Below, piece by piece: positions 1 through 8,450 of a DNA stretch of 64,000 nucleotides (positions within the stretch are counted from its first letter, which is position 1; each line of letters begins with the position of its first letter). This stretch comes from CBDBFH01 sp965204775 (GTDB lineage: Bacteria > Pseudomonadota > Alphaproteobacteria > JAPOUT01 > G958296285), in contig CBDBFH010000028.1 in the NCBI GenBank assembly GCA_965204775.1, positions 260,664 through 324,663 on the forward strand, read 5' to 3'. A program made the translations under genes and the position numbers. The notes under the pieces were generated by a model that saw only the letters and a program-made list of their open reading frames with translations, was not told the origin of the DNA and ran no database searches.

Positions 1-492
1 GATCCAAAAATCTCTAGAACAGAGACAGAAGCCAAGGAATATACTTTGAGACTTATCGAAAGGATGGTTGATGCGGTTGTCAAGGTTCTGAGACAAATAC
101 ACGGCGAACAGGTCTTGGCGTCGGGACAGCCAGCCTTTTGGGAGAAAGGGGTGCAAAGCAGAAAAGTTCTGGAGAGAACCTATGAAAAACAACAAGCAGA
201 TTCGGAGGAGCGAAAAACGCGCCAATGGGCCTACTTGGATATTCTGGATCTTCGAGAGATTATCCGACAAAAGAACAATTGGCCTCATTTTGAGCACATA
301 TTTAATTTGCGCCAACCCGATGAAAAAAAAGGCAAGATATATTATTTGCAGTGGATGGAGAGTTTAAATTCTTTGAGAAATATGGCCGCTTATAGAAACC
401 CTTTAAGACGATACACTGAGAGAGATATCGAATTTATAGATTGGTTGCGCAGTGAATTGGAGCCGAAGATGGAGCAGGTTTTGAAGGAATGA
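1..492 (+). CDS. HEPN-like (Swt1-type) domain protein, C-terminal part, cut by window edge
   Basis: The reading frame is open from base 1, so the gene starts outside the window; a TTG at 46 is only the first possible start inside it. The visible part is about 163 residues, charged and helical. The stretch with YLDILDLREII, then NNWPHFEHIF, then LNSLRNMAAYRNPLR resembles the C-terminal HEPN domain of Swt1-like proteins, although the usual histidine of the R-x4-6-H motif appears to be a tyrosine. HEPN proteins are often RNases in defence or toxin systems; activity here is inferred only. The stop overlaps the methylase start by 4 bp (ATGA), so the two are probably co-translated. Composition is much AT-richer than the rest of the window, suggesting transfer. 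Confidence 0.5.
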   Translation, partial: DPKISRTETEAKEYTLRLIERMVDAVVKVLRQIHGEQVLASGQPAFWEKGVQSRKVLERTYEKQQADSEERKTRQWAYLDILDLREIIRQKNNWPHFEHIFNLRQPDEKKGKIYYLQWMESLNSLRNMAAYRNPLRRYTERDIEFIDWLRSELEPKMEQVLKE

Positions 493-1295
493 CGCTTCCT
501 TTTTTAAAATGGGCCGGAGGCAAGAGGTGGCTGGTGTCTGAAGGGACATTGCCGGTTCCGGGAAATTACCGGCGATATATTGAGCCTTTTCTTGGCGGGG
601 GCGCGGTGTTCTTTCATCTCAAACCGGCGCGGGCATTATTGTCAGACTCCAACAAGGATCTCATCCTTCTCTATCAGGTAATGAAGAACCAGCCCCTTGC
701 TTTGAAGAAAGCCATGCAAAGGCACCAAAAAAACCACTCCAAAGAATATTATTATAAAATCAGAGACGGAAAATATCACAATCCTCTCAGCAAGGCCGCC
801 CGTTTCCTGTATTTGAACAGGACGTGCTTTAACGGCCTCTACAGGGTTAATCTGAGAGGGGAATTCAATGTTCCTGTCGGCACAAAGGATACTGTCCTCT
901 TTGAAGGCGAGGATTTTGGGGAAATCGCCCGCCTGCTGAAAAACGCCGATATATTCCACTCCGATTTTGAGGGCATTATAGACCAGAGTGGGAAGGGAGA
1001 TTTTGTCTTTGTTGATCCACCTTATACGGTAAAGCACAACTATAATAATTTTCTAAAATATAATGAAACCATTTTTAGCTGGGATGACCAAACTCGCCTG
1101 CGCGATTCTATTGCGCGAGCTTCCAAGCGTGGCGCGGCTGTTGCAATTACCAACGCCGATCATAGAGTGGTGAGAAATCTGTACCAAGGAATCGGGCAGT
1201 ATTCGCGACTGTCGAGATATAGTGTTCTTGCCGGGAAACCTTCAAAACGTTCCAGAACCACAGAAGCTTTATTCACGGTCAATTTCTCGATATAA
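489..1295 (+). CDS. D12-class (Dam-like) DNA adenine N6-methyltransferase
   Basis: A 268-residue protein with the hallmarks of class D12 adenine methylases: N-terminal FLKWAGGKRWL (SAM-binding motif I), YIEPFLGGGAVFFHL, a conserved DSNKDLI segment, and the catalytic DPPY at residues 176-179. It would transfer a methyl group from SAM to N6 of adenine in a short target, GATC being the commonest for the family; the target cannot be read from sequence. It starts inside the stop of the preceding HEPN-like gene and is likewise AT-rich. It could be the protective half of a restriction or toxin cassette whose other part is off the left edge, or a solitary phage-type methylase. Confidence 0.9.
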   Translation: MTLPFLKWAGGKRWLVSEGTLPVPGNYRRYIEPFLGGGAVFFHLKPARALLSDSNKDLILLYQVMKNQPLALKKAMQRHQKNHSKEYYYKIRDGKYHNPLSKAARFLYLNRTCFNGLYRVNLRGEFNVPVGTKDTVLFEGEDFGEIARLLKNADIFHSDFEGIIDQSGKGDFVFVDPPYTVKHNYNNFLKYNETIFSWDDQTRLRDSIARASKRGAAVAITNADHRVVRNLYQGIGQYSRLSRYSVLAGKPSKRSRTTEALFTVNFSI

Positions 1296-1331
1296 TTCGT
1301 TGCTTGCTCTCCACTCAAGAAAATTGTCGCT

Positions 1332-1709
1332 ATGTCGTCTATATTCTTCTTTCTGGCCGCTCTCGTTTCAGTTGCCGCGTTTTTCATTCACACCTTTCTC
1401 GGCCAGCGCGGATTCGTCAAGCCGATGCTGGCCCTTGAGGGCATGACCCCGGTTCAGGCCGCGCTGATCCCGGTCAGCTGGCACAGCGGTTCGGTCCTGT
1501 TTGCCGGCCTGGCCCTCGCGCTGGGCTATGCGGCCCGGAACCCCGCCGCGCTGGAACTTGCCGTTCTGGCCGTGGTGATCAGCGCCGCCCTGGTTTTGAT
1601 GTTCGCCGTCCTCGGCCTGCGCGGCCATCCCGCCGTGATCCGCCTGCCGGGCGGCTATCTGTGCGCGGCGATCGCCCTTCTGGGCGCGGCGGGAGTCCTC
1701 ACCGCCTGA
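1332..1709 (+). CDS. small integral membrane protein, unknown function
   Basis: The 125-residue product is almost entirely hydrophobic, with about four predicted membrane helices (residues roughly 3-22, 45-65, 72-95 and 103-124). A conserved-looking HTFLGQR follows the first helix and a WHSGS lies between helices one and two. I do not recognise a named family. GC content rises abruptly here relative to the methylase upstream, so this is probably the first native gene beyond the acquired segment. No strong ribosome binding site is seen before the ATG. Its end lies just before the tRNA-Arg gene on the other strand. Confidence 0.55.
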   Translation: MSSIFFFLAALVSVAAFFIHTFLGQRGFVKPMLALEGMTPVQAALIPVSWHSGSVLFAGLALALGYAARNPAALELAVLAVVISAALVLMFAVLGLRGHPAVIRLPGGYLCAAIALLGAAGVLTA

Positions 1710-1722
1710 TCCTCGCCCAAAA

Positions 1723-1799
1723 TGGCGCGCCCGACAGGATTCGAACCTGTGACCTCTGCCTTCGGAGGGCAGCGCTCTATCCGGCTGAGCTACGGGCGC
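1723..1799 (-). tRNA. tRNA-Arg (CCG anticodon)
   Basis: The minus strand folds as a complete cloverleaf: acceptor arms GCGCCCG and CGGGCGC pair perfectly, the anticodon stem CTGCC/GGCAG encloses CTCCGAA (anticodon CCG, reading CGG), and the T arm is ACAGG-TTCGAAT-CCTGT. Discriminator G is followed by an encoded CCA. It sits about 430 bp from the AT-rich cassette; tRNA genes are common integration sites, but no duplicated tRNA 3' end was found. Confidence 0.95.
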
Positions 1800-2046
1800 C
1801 GCCGCCACTATCGCCCGGTGCGCCCGGACAGGCAAGCCGCTCTCCCTCCTCCAGACCGGTCGGCAAAAAGACGTCCGGCGCGCTCACGCGGGCCGCAAGG
1901 CCGGCAATCGCCGCCTCCATTCTTTTATTATTTGATTGCGCGCATTGATTTTTTATACTCCGGCCTGTGTTGGCCTCGCGTCCCAGGCGGCCCGGCGGCC
2001 CGCAAATCCATGAAGATCAATTCTGCAGCACTGATGGAGAAGCGCG
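1800..2046. other. intergenic region without a clear gene
   Basis: About 250 bp between tRNA-Arg and the CoA-transferase gene. It contains an AT-rich patch around 1921-1960 that could hold the promoter of the downstream gene, but no convincing -35/-10 pair was found. Short open frames here have no coding character. Confidence 0.4.
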
Positions 2047-3240
2047 ATGGGGCCGCTTGATGGCGTGAAGGTTCTTGACCTGACCAGCATGGTGTCCGGC
2101 CCCATGAGCGCGATGATGCTGGCCGATCAAGGGGCTGAAGTCATCAAGGTTGAGCCGACCTATGGCGAGCAGATGCGTCATATGGCGGCTTTGCATAATG
2201 GCGTCAATCCTGCGTTTTATTCGTGCAATCGCGGCAAAAAGTCGCTGGCGGTGAATTTGAAATCGGATGCGGGCAAAAAAATCCTGAGGCGGCTGGCGGA
2301 GCAGGCCGACGTCTTCATGCAAAATTTCCGCCCCGGCGCGATTGACCGCATGGGCTTTGGCGAGCCAGCCTTGCGCGCGATCAATGAAAAACTGATTTAT
2401 CTATCCATCAGCGGCTTCGGGGACCAGGGCCCTTATGCGCAGGCCCGCGTTTATGATCCGGTGATTCAGGCTCTGTCGGGCGCGACCGACATTCAGGCCG
2501 ACCGCGCGAGCGGGCGTCCGCAAATGTTCCGCATCATCATTGCCGACAAGGTGACCTCGCTGACCGCGGCGCAGGCCGTTTCTTCAGCGCTTTATGCCCG
2601 GGAAAAAACCGGGCAGGGCCAGCATGTCCGCCTTTCCATGCTTGACGCCATGCTGGCGTTTTTCTGGCCCGAAGGCATGGCCGGGCTGGTTTATGGCGAG
2701 CGGGAGTTCGACGTCCGCAAACTGCAGGGCACGCAGGATCTCATCTATAAGGCGCAGGATCGCTATATCACCGCCGGCGCGGTCTCTGACGCTGAATGGG
2801 GCGGCATGTGCCGCGCGCTGAACCGCGAAGACTGGCTGGAGGATGAACGCTTTGCCACTCCGGCGGCCCGCATTGTCAATGCCGGGGAGCGCAAAAAACT
2901 GACCGCGGCGGAAATTGCAAAATGGGAGAGCGGCGAACTGCTCGCCCGCTTCCAGAAAGAGGGGGTGCCAAGCGCCCCCCTCCTGAACCGCATGGAGCTG
3001 ATGGAGCACGCGCAAATCATTGCCAATGCCTCGATCGACCGGACGGTCCATGAAGGGTTTGGCGAAGTGCGCCAGGCGCGCCCGGCGGCGCGATTTGACG
3101 CAACCCCCAGCGCCATTCAGCGCCCGGCCCCGAAACTGGGCGAGCATACCCACGCCATACTGGCTCGGCTCGGCTATGGCGAGGCCGACATCGCCGCGCT
3201 GCTCGAAGCCAAAACCATAGCCGTCCCGCAGAATGAATAA
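2047..3240 (+). CDS. family III acyl-CoA transferase (CaiB/BaiF type)
   Basis: A 397-residue protein matching the formyl-CoA transferase/CaiB family in length and layout. It opens with GPLDGVKVLDLTSMVSGP and the ADQGAEVIKVE segment, followed by NRGKKSLAVNLKS and the LIYLSISGFG motif. The catalytic aspartate expected after GPYA is present as D137 in YDPVIQALSG. Such enzymes move CoA between carboxylic acids through an aspartyl-CoA thioester intermediate; the substrate pair cannot be told. A GGAG ribosome binding site precedes the ATG. No catabolic partner gene is adjacent. Confidence 0.9.
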   Translation: MGPLDGVKVLDLTSMVSGPMSAMMLADQGAEVIKVEPTYGEQMRHMAALHNGVNPAFYSCNRGKKSLAVNLKSDAGKKILRRLAEQADVFMQNFRPGAIDRMGFGEPALRAINEKLIYLSISGFGDQGPYAQARVYDPVIQALSGATDIQADRASGRPQMFRIIIADKVTSLTAAQAVSSALYAREKTGQGQHVRLSMLDAMLAFFWPEGMAGLVYGEREFDVRKLQGTQDLIYKAQDRYITAGAVSDAEWGGMCRALNREDWLEDERFATPAARIVNAGERKKLTAAEIAKWESGELLARFQKEGVPSAPLLNRMELMEHAQIIANASIDRTVHEGFGEVRQARPAARFDATPSAIQRPAPKLGEHTHAILARLGYGEADIAALLEAKTIAVPQNE

Positions 3241-3270
3241 AGCGGCGCGCCCGGACCGGCAAGGGAGCCG

Positions 3271-4296
3271 CTATCCCTCCTCCAGGCGGGTCAGCTGCAA
3301 AAAGACATCCTCCAGCGCGGTCTCGCGGGTCGAAAGATCGGTGATTTCCACCCCCGCCGCGGCCAGCGCGCCCAGAATGTCGCTGATCCGGTCGCGCTCC
3401 GGACGATAGTGAATATGCAGCCGCCCGGCCTCGTCCGCCTCGATTCGCCGCCCGGCCAGCGCCTGCGCCAGCCCCGCCGGAACCTCCGGCAGGGCGCGGT
3501 CTGCGGTCACCGTCAGACGCTTTGAATCGCGCAGTTCCAGCAATTCCTGCTTCGTCCCCTGTGCGACAACCGCGCCATGATCAATGATCGCAATCCGCTC
3601 GCACAAGGCCTCGGCCTCCTCCAGATAATGGGTGGTCAGCACAACCGTCACCCCCTCCCGGTTCAGGCGGCGCACCTCCTCCCACAGCTGATGGCGCAAA
3701 TCGACGTCGACCCCGGCGGTCGGCTCGTCGAGGACCAGAATCGGCGGATCATGGACCATCGCCTTGACCACCATCAAACGGCGGCGCATCCCGCCCGACA
3801 GGGTCCGGGCATAGGCGCCGGCCTTGTCCTCCAGCTGGAAGGCGCGCAAAATCTCTGCGGTCCGCCGCGCGCGCGGCGCGATTCCATATAATCCCGCCTG
3901 CAGCTCCAAAATCTCAAAGGGCGTGAAAAACGGATCAATATGCAGCTCCTGCGGCACAACCCCGACGCTGGCCCGCGCCTGGCGCGGATTGGCGTCAATG
4001 TCAAAGCCCCAGACCGCAACATGCCCGCCGCTTTTCACCGTCAGGCCGCCGACAATGTTGATGAAGGTCGACTTGCCCGCCCCGTTCGGGCCCAGCAGGC
4101 CGAACAGCGCGCCGCGCGCAATCGTCAGATCAATTCCCTTGAGCGCCTGCTGGGCGGGCTGGCCGGCCTGCGCCGGATAAGTCTTGAGCAGGCCGCGCGC
4201 CTCGATCGCCGCCACGCCGCGCCCATGCCCCGCGCCCGGCTCGCCCGGCGTCCGGGACTTGAGAATCGCCTCATTGTCGGGAAGCATAGGGCTCAT
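3271..4296 (-). CDS. ABC transporter ATP-binding protein (ABC-2/DrrA-like)
   Basis: A 341-residue ATPase of the COG1131 type. Walker A GPNGAGKST is at residues 69-77, the signature LSGGMRRRL near 165, Walker B VLDEPTAG just after it, and the switch histidine is in VVLTTHYLEEAEAL. A C-terminal regulatory extension of about 90 residues follows, as in drug or polysaccharide exporter ATPases. The ABC-2 permease it would energise is not adjacent on either side: polA lies upstream on the other strand and the CoA-transferase converges downstream. The transported substrate is unknown. A second in-frame ATG lies at 4287. Confidence 0.88.
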   Translation of the reverse strand: MSPMLPDNEAILKSRTPGEPGAGHGRGVAAIEARGLLKTYPAQAGQPAQQALKGIDLTIARGALFGLLGPNGAGKSTFINIVGGLTVKSGGHVAVWGFDIDANPRQARASVGVVPQELHIDPFFTPFEILELQAGLYGIAPRARRTAEILRAFQLEDKAGAYARTLSGGMRRRLMVVKAMVHDPPILVLDEPTAGVDVDLRHQLWEEVRRLNREGVTVVLTTHYLEEAEALCERIAIIDHGAVVAQGTKQELLELRDSKRLTVTADRALPEVPAGLAQALAGRRIEADEAGRLHIHYRPERDRISDILGALAAAGVEITDLSTRETALEDVFLQLTRLEEG

Positions 4297-4312
4297 CCCC
4301 GCGCGCCCCGGC

Positions 4313-4346
4313 CAGACCCACGACCCGAACCATAACCCGACCCATG
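4313..4346 (+). repeat. degenerate 12-bp tandem repeat at the polA start
   Basis: Adjacent imperfect units ACCCGAACCATA and ACCCGACCCATG, with partial copies on either side, occupy the short leader in front of polA and supply its ATG. No purine-rich ribosome binding site is seen here. Confidence 0.5.
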
Positions 4347-7178
4347 ACCGAACCCGCCGCCCGCGCCCTCGACTCCGCCAGCCACCTCGTCCTGATTGAC
4401 GCCAGCGGATATATCTTTCGCGCCTATCATGCTCTGCCGCCGCTCTCGCGCCCCTCCGATAATCTGCCCACCGGCGCCGTCGCCGGATTCTGCGCCATGG
4501 TGCATAAACTTTTCGCCGAAATAAAGGCGCAAGAGGCCACCCACATAGCCGCCGTCTTCGACGCCGCCGGCCCCTCCTTCCGCCGCCGCCTCTACCCGGC
4601 CTACAAGGCCAACCGCGCCGAGACCCCGGCGGATCTGATTCCGCAGTTTCCCCTGATTCGGCGGGCGGCGCGGGCCTTCGGCCTGGCGGCGGTCGAGCAG
4701 ACCGGCCTCGAGGCCGACGACATCATCGCCGCCTATGCCCGCCGCGCAAGGGAAAAAAACGCCCGCGTCTCGATCATCTCCTCCGACAAAGACCTCATGC
4801 AGCTGGTCGGGGACAAGGTCGTGATGATCGACACCATGAAGGAGCGCGTCATCGGGCCGCAGGAGGTCGTTCAGCGCTTCGGCGTTCCGCCTGCAAAAGT
4901 GGTCGACGTCCAGGCGCTGGCCGGCGACTCCTCCGACAACATCCCCGGCGCGCCCGGAATCGGGGTCAAGACCGCCGCCCTGCTGATCAACCAGTATGGC
5001 GATCTGGAAAGCCTGCTCGCCAGGGCCGGGGAGATCAAACAGCCCAAACGCCGCCAAACCCTGATTGAGGCCGCCGGGCAGATTCGGCTCAGCCGCCGCC
5101 TCGCCCTGCTCAACAGCGAGGCCGAACCGCAGACTCCGCTGGAAGCCCTCGCCTGGCATCCGCCCGACCCCGAAGCCCTGGTTGCCTTTCTGCGCGAGAT
5201 GGAATTTCGCACGCTCACCGCCCGCATCGCCAAAGCCTATGGCGCGCCCGCCTCTCCCGCCTCTCCCCGGCCCGGAATCCGCGTGCCGCAGGCGGCGTCC
5301 GAGCCCATCGACACGCAAGCCTATGAAACGATCACCGATCCGGCGGCTCTGGAAAACTGGATCGCCGCCGCCCGCGTCCAGGGCCGGGTCGTGGTCGACG
5401 TCGAGACCGATTCACTGGACGCCATGCGCGCCCGCCTGGTCGGCCTGGCGCTGGCGCTGGCGCCCGGACGCGCCGCCTATCTGCCCCTCCTCCACGAAGC
5501 CCCGCCGCCCGCAGCGTCCGGCGATCTACTCGCCGACAAGGCCAAAGCCGGACGCCTGCCCGGACAGATCGCCTCCCGCACCGCCCTCGCCCTTCTCAAG
5601 CCGCTCCTCGAAGACCCCGGCGTCCTCAAGATCGCCCATAACGCCAAATATGACCTTCTCGTCTTGCGCCGGCACGGCATCGCCCTCGCCCCGGTCGAGG
5701 ACACCATGCTGCTCTCCTACAGCATCGACGCCGGACACCACGGCCACGGCATGGACGAACTTTCGCGCCGCCATCTGGAACATCAGCCGATCAGTTTCAA
5801 GCAGGTCGCCGGGGCCGGGAAGAAAGCGGTGACTTTCGAGAAGGTGCCGCTCGCCCAGGCCGCCGCCTATGCCGGGGAGGATGCCGACATCACCGCCCGC
5901 CTCCATCAGATTTTGCGCCCCCGCCTGCTGCGCGCGCGCAAGGTCGCGGTCTATGAGACTCTGGAGCGGCCTTTGATTCCGGTTCTGGCCGGCATGGAAG
6001 AGGCCGGGGTCCGAATCGACGCCGCCGCGCTTTCGGCGCTCTCCCGCGAATTTGCCCGCCGCCTGGAGGGACAGAGCCGTGAATTGCGCGATCTGGCCGG
6101 AGCGGACTTCAACCCCGCCTCGGCGCGGCAGGTGGGGGAGCTGCTTTTTGACAAGATGGGCCTGCCTTCCGGGCGCAAGACCCGCACCGGCCAATGGAGC
6201 ACCGAGGCCGGCCTGCTGGAGGAACTGGCCGTGCAGGGCCATGACCTTCCGGCGCGGATTTTGGACTGGCGGCATCTGGCCAAGCTGAAGAGCACCTATA
6301 GCGATGCGCTGCCCGGCTTTGTCAACCCGCAGACCGGACGGGTGCATACGTCCTATGCGATGGCCGCGGCGGCGACCGGGCGGCTGGCTTCGAGCGACCC
6401 CAATCTGCAAAACATTCCGATTCGCACCAATGAAGGGCGGCGCATCCGGCGCGCCTTCATCGCCGGGGAGGGCCGTGTTCTGATCAGCGCCGACTACAGT
6501 CAGATTGAGTTGCGCCTGCTTGCCCATATCGCCGGGGTTGAGGCTTTGACCAAAGCCTTTGCCCGGGGCGAGGACATTCACGCGATGACCGCCGCCGAAA
6601 TGTTCGGGGGGGCGGCGGACGGCATCGACCCGGCGGTCCGCCGCCGGGCCAAGGCGGTCAATTTCGGCATTATCTACGGGATTTCCCCCTTCGGCCTCGC
6701 CCACCAGCTGGGGATCGGGCGCGGCGAAGCCAGCGATTACATTCAGACCTATTTCCGGCGCTTTCCCGGAATCAAAGACTATATGGAGGCGATCAAGGCG
6801 CAGGCGCGGCGCGATCTTTATGTTGAGACGATTTTCGGGCGGCGCTGCCATCTGCCCCGGATCAAGGCGCGCGAAGCCGGCGCACGGGGCCTGGCCGAGC
6901 GCGCGGCGATCAATGCTCCGGTTCAAGGCGCCGCCGCCGACATCATCAAGCGGGCGATGATCCGGATGCCGCAGGCGCTGGCCCGCGCCGGGCTGGCGGC
7001 GCGCATGATTTTGCAAGTCCATGACGAGCTGATCTTCGAGGCTCCGGAAGAGGAAGCCGCCGCCGCCGCCCGGATCATCCGCGAGGTGATGACCGCCGCG
7101 CCCGAACCCGCCTTGCGCCTCAACGTGCCCCTGGAGGTCGAAATCCGGGCGGCGCACAATTGGGAGGACGCGCATTGA
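4344..7178 (+). CDS. polA: DNA polymerase I
   Basis: The 944-residue protein has all three PolI domains. The 5'-3' exonuclease (about 1-290) includes YIFRAYHALPPL and the metal-binding LEADDIIA and SSDKDLMQL segments. The 3'-5' proofreading domain (about 330-520) keeps its acidic residues in VVVDVETDSL, HNAKYDLLVL and YAGEDADIT. The polymerase domain carries motif A SADYSQIELRLLAHI near 714, motif B with RRAKAVNFGIIYG, and motif C LQVHDELIFE near 890. It fills Okazaki gaps and repair patches. The gene is divergent from the ABC ATPase with only 47 bp between them, and pyrE follows on the same strand. Confidence 0.98.
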   Translation: MTEPAARALDSASHLVLIDASGYIFRAYHALPPLSRPSDNLPTGAVAGFCAMVHKLFAEIKAQEATHIAAVFDAAGPSFRRRLYPAYKANRAETPADLIPQFPLIRRAARAFGLAAVEQTGLEADDIIAAYARRAREKNARVSIISSDKDLMQLVGDKVVMIDTMKERVIGPQEVVQRFGVPPAKVVDVQALAGDSSDNIPGAPGIGVKTAALLINQYGDLESLLARAGEIKQPKRRQTLIEAAGQIRLSRRLALLNSEAEPQTPLEALAWHPPDPEALVAFLREMEFRTLTARIAKAYGAPASPASPRPGIRVPQAASEPIDTQAYETITDPAALENWIAAARVQGRVVVDVETDSLDAMRARLVGLALALAPGRAAYLPLLHEAPPPAASGDLLADKAKAGRLPGQIASRTALALLKPLLEDPGVLKIAHNAKYDLLVLRRHGIALAPVEDTMLLSYSIDAGHHGHGMDELSRRHLEHQPISFKQVAGAGKKAVTFEKVPLAQAAAYAGEDADITARLHQILRPRLLRARKVAVYETLERPLIPVLAGMEEAGVRIDAAALSALSREFARRLEGQSRELRDLAGADFNPASARQVGELLFDKMGLPSGRKTRTGQWSTEAGLLEELAVQGHDLPARILDWRHLAKLKSTYSDALPGFVNPQTGRVHTSYAMAAAATGRLASSDPNLQNIPIRTNEGRRIRRAFIAGEGRVLISADYSQIELRLLAHIAGVEALTKAFARGEDIHAMTAAEMFGGAADGIDPAVRRRAKAVNFGIIYGISPFGLAHQLGIGRGEASDYIQTYFRRFPGIKDYMEAIKAQARRDLYVETIFGRRCHLPRIKAREAGARGLAERAAINAPVQGAAADIIKRAMIRMPQALARAGLAARMILQVHDELIFEAPEEEAAAAARIIREVMTAAPEPALRLNVPLEVEIRAAHNWEDAH

Positions 7179-7214
7179 CGCGCGCCGCGCGGCAGGCGAG
7201 CGGAGGAGAAGGAC

Positions 7215-7790
7215 ATGCCGGACTATGCAAGCAAACGCCGGGCGCTGATTGCGCTGGTTGAGGCGCGCGCCCTGAGCCGGGGCCGGCCGGTGGTGCTGGC
7301 CTCCGGGCGGCGCTCCAATATCTATTTCAATCTGAAGCCGGTGATTATGGATCCGTCCGGGGCGGCGCTGATTGCGCATCTGCTGGATATGAAGCTGGCG
7401 GCGCTGGATGATCCGCCGCCCGACTATATGGGCGGCATGGAGATCGGCGCGATTCCGCTCACAACCGCGCTGGGCGTCTTGCGCCAGCTGGAGGAGAAGC
7501 CCGCGCCGCGGGGCTTTTTCATTCGCAAAAGCGCCAAGGCGCATGGAACCCAAAAGCGGATCGAAGGCCTGGCGCAAGGGGAAACGCTGAAGGGCGGGCG
7601 GGCCTTGATTCTGGAAGATGTGAGCACCACGGGCGGCTCGGCTCTGGCGGCGGCGCAGATCGTGCGGGAGGCCGGGGCAAGCGTAGCGCATGTGTTGACC
7701 GTCATCGACCGGCAGGAAGGCGCGCAAGAGACTCTGGCCGGGGCGGGGCTGGCCCTGTCCGCCATTTTGGCTCAAAGCGATTTTTCCTAA
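7215..7790 (+). CDS. pyrE: orotate phosphoribosyltransferase
   Basis: The 191-residue protein has the type I phosphoribosyltransferase fold signature: the PRPP-binding loop LILEDVSTTGGSAL at about residues 130-143, an early segment with LASGRRSNIYFNLKPV that binds orotate, and FFIRKSAKAHGTQKRIEG, the catalytic flexible loop. It converts orotate and PRPP to orotidine 5'-phosphate in pyrimidine synthesis. GGAGGAGAAGGACATG provides a strong ribosome binding site. It lies 36 bp after polA and may be co-transcribed with it. Confidence 0.95.
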   Translation: MPDYASKRRALIALVEARALSRGRPVVLASGRRSNIYFNLKPVIMDPSGAALIAHLLDMKLAALDDPPPDYMGGMEIGAIPLTTALGVLRQLEEKPAPRGFFIRKSAKAHGTQKRIEGLAQGETLKGGRALILEDVSTTGGSALAAAQIVREAGASVAHVLTVIDRQEGAQETLAGAGLALSAILAQSDFS

Positions 7791-7885
7791 AGGCCCCAAT
7801 CGCACGGAAGTGAAGAGATCGTGACCGCCGGGCGCGCCGATCCGTGATTGACTGGCGTTCCCACCGCAAGCGGCGAAGGACGAAT

Positions 7886-8332
7886 ATGCACGGGCAGACA
7901 GACAAACATGCCAAGTCCGGGGCGGCGGCGCATGTTGCCATCCATGACATCTTCGAGCGTCTGGCGCGCACCAGCCCCGATTTTCGCGGCTTCACGCTCG
8001 CCAAACTGGAAGAGATGGGCGAAGTGGCGGTGGTCTGCGAAGTCATCCCGGCGGGCCGCAAGGGCGTTCCGCATTATCACAAGGGGGGGGTGGATGTGTT
8101 CATCGCGCTGCGGGGCGACGGCGAATTGTTGCTCGGCGATCTGGGGGCCGACGGCAATTCCATCGACAATGAGCGCCGCATCGCGCTGGCCCCCGGCGCA
8201 GTCTATGTGGTTCCGGCGGGGACGGTGCATTGCATGTCGGCGGGGGCGGAGGATTTCTTTTTCGTCAATGTCGCCCCGCCCGATCATGTCGGCGGCGACC
8301 GGCATTTCCTGACCTCTTTTCTGATCTCCTGA
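7886..8332 (+). CDS. cupin-domain protein
   Basis: The 148-residue single-domain cupin has motif 1 as VPHYHKGGVDVFIALRGDGE and motif 2 as LAPGAVYVVPAGTVHCMSAG, with the usual histidines for one metal ion. The start at 7886 is preferred over an upstream GTG at 7844 because GAAGGACG lies just before the ATG. Proteins of this size can be sugar isomerases, dioxygenases or binding proteins, so no reaction is assigned. It lies upstream of the mannose-nucleotide genes, which might hint at a sugar role, but 118 bp separate them. Confidence 0.8.
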   Translation: MHGQTDKHAKSGAAAHVAIHDIFERLARTSPDFRGFTLAKLEEMGEVAVVCEVIPAGRKGVPHYHKGGVDVFIALRGDGELLLGDLGADGNSIDNERRIALAPGAVYVVPAGTVHCMSAGAEDFFFVNVAPPDHVGGDRHFLTSFLIS

Positions 8333-8450
8333 CCCGGCCCGCCCGCCGGTTTCAGCGGGGCGGGCGGCGGGCGGCGGAAACCGGCGACAGGGCGGGCTTT
8401 TCCCTCTAGAGTCGGAGGCAGGCCGGGCGCGGGACCGGGAGGCCGGGGGC

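Noticed and set aside
1..1799. Integration of the left cassette at tRNA-Arg (CCG)
   Set aside because: No copy of the tRNA 3' end or integrase gene was found, and a GC-rich gene lies between the cassette and the tRNA.
5526..7805. A 759-codon minus-strand frame
   Set aside because: Antisense to polA and pyrE, which carry complete catalytic motifs; the translation has shadow composition.
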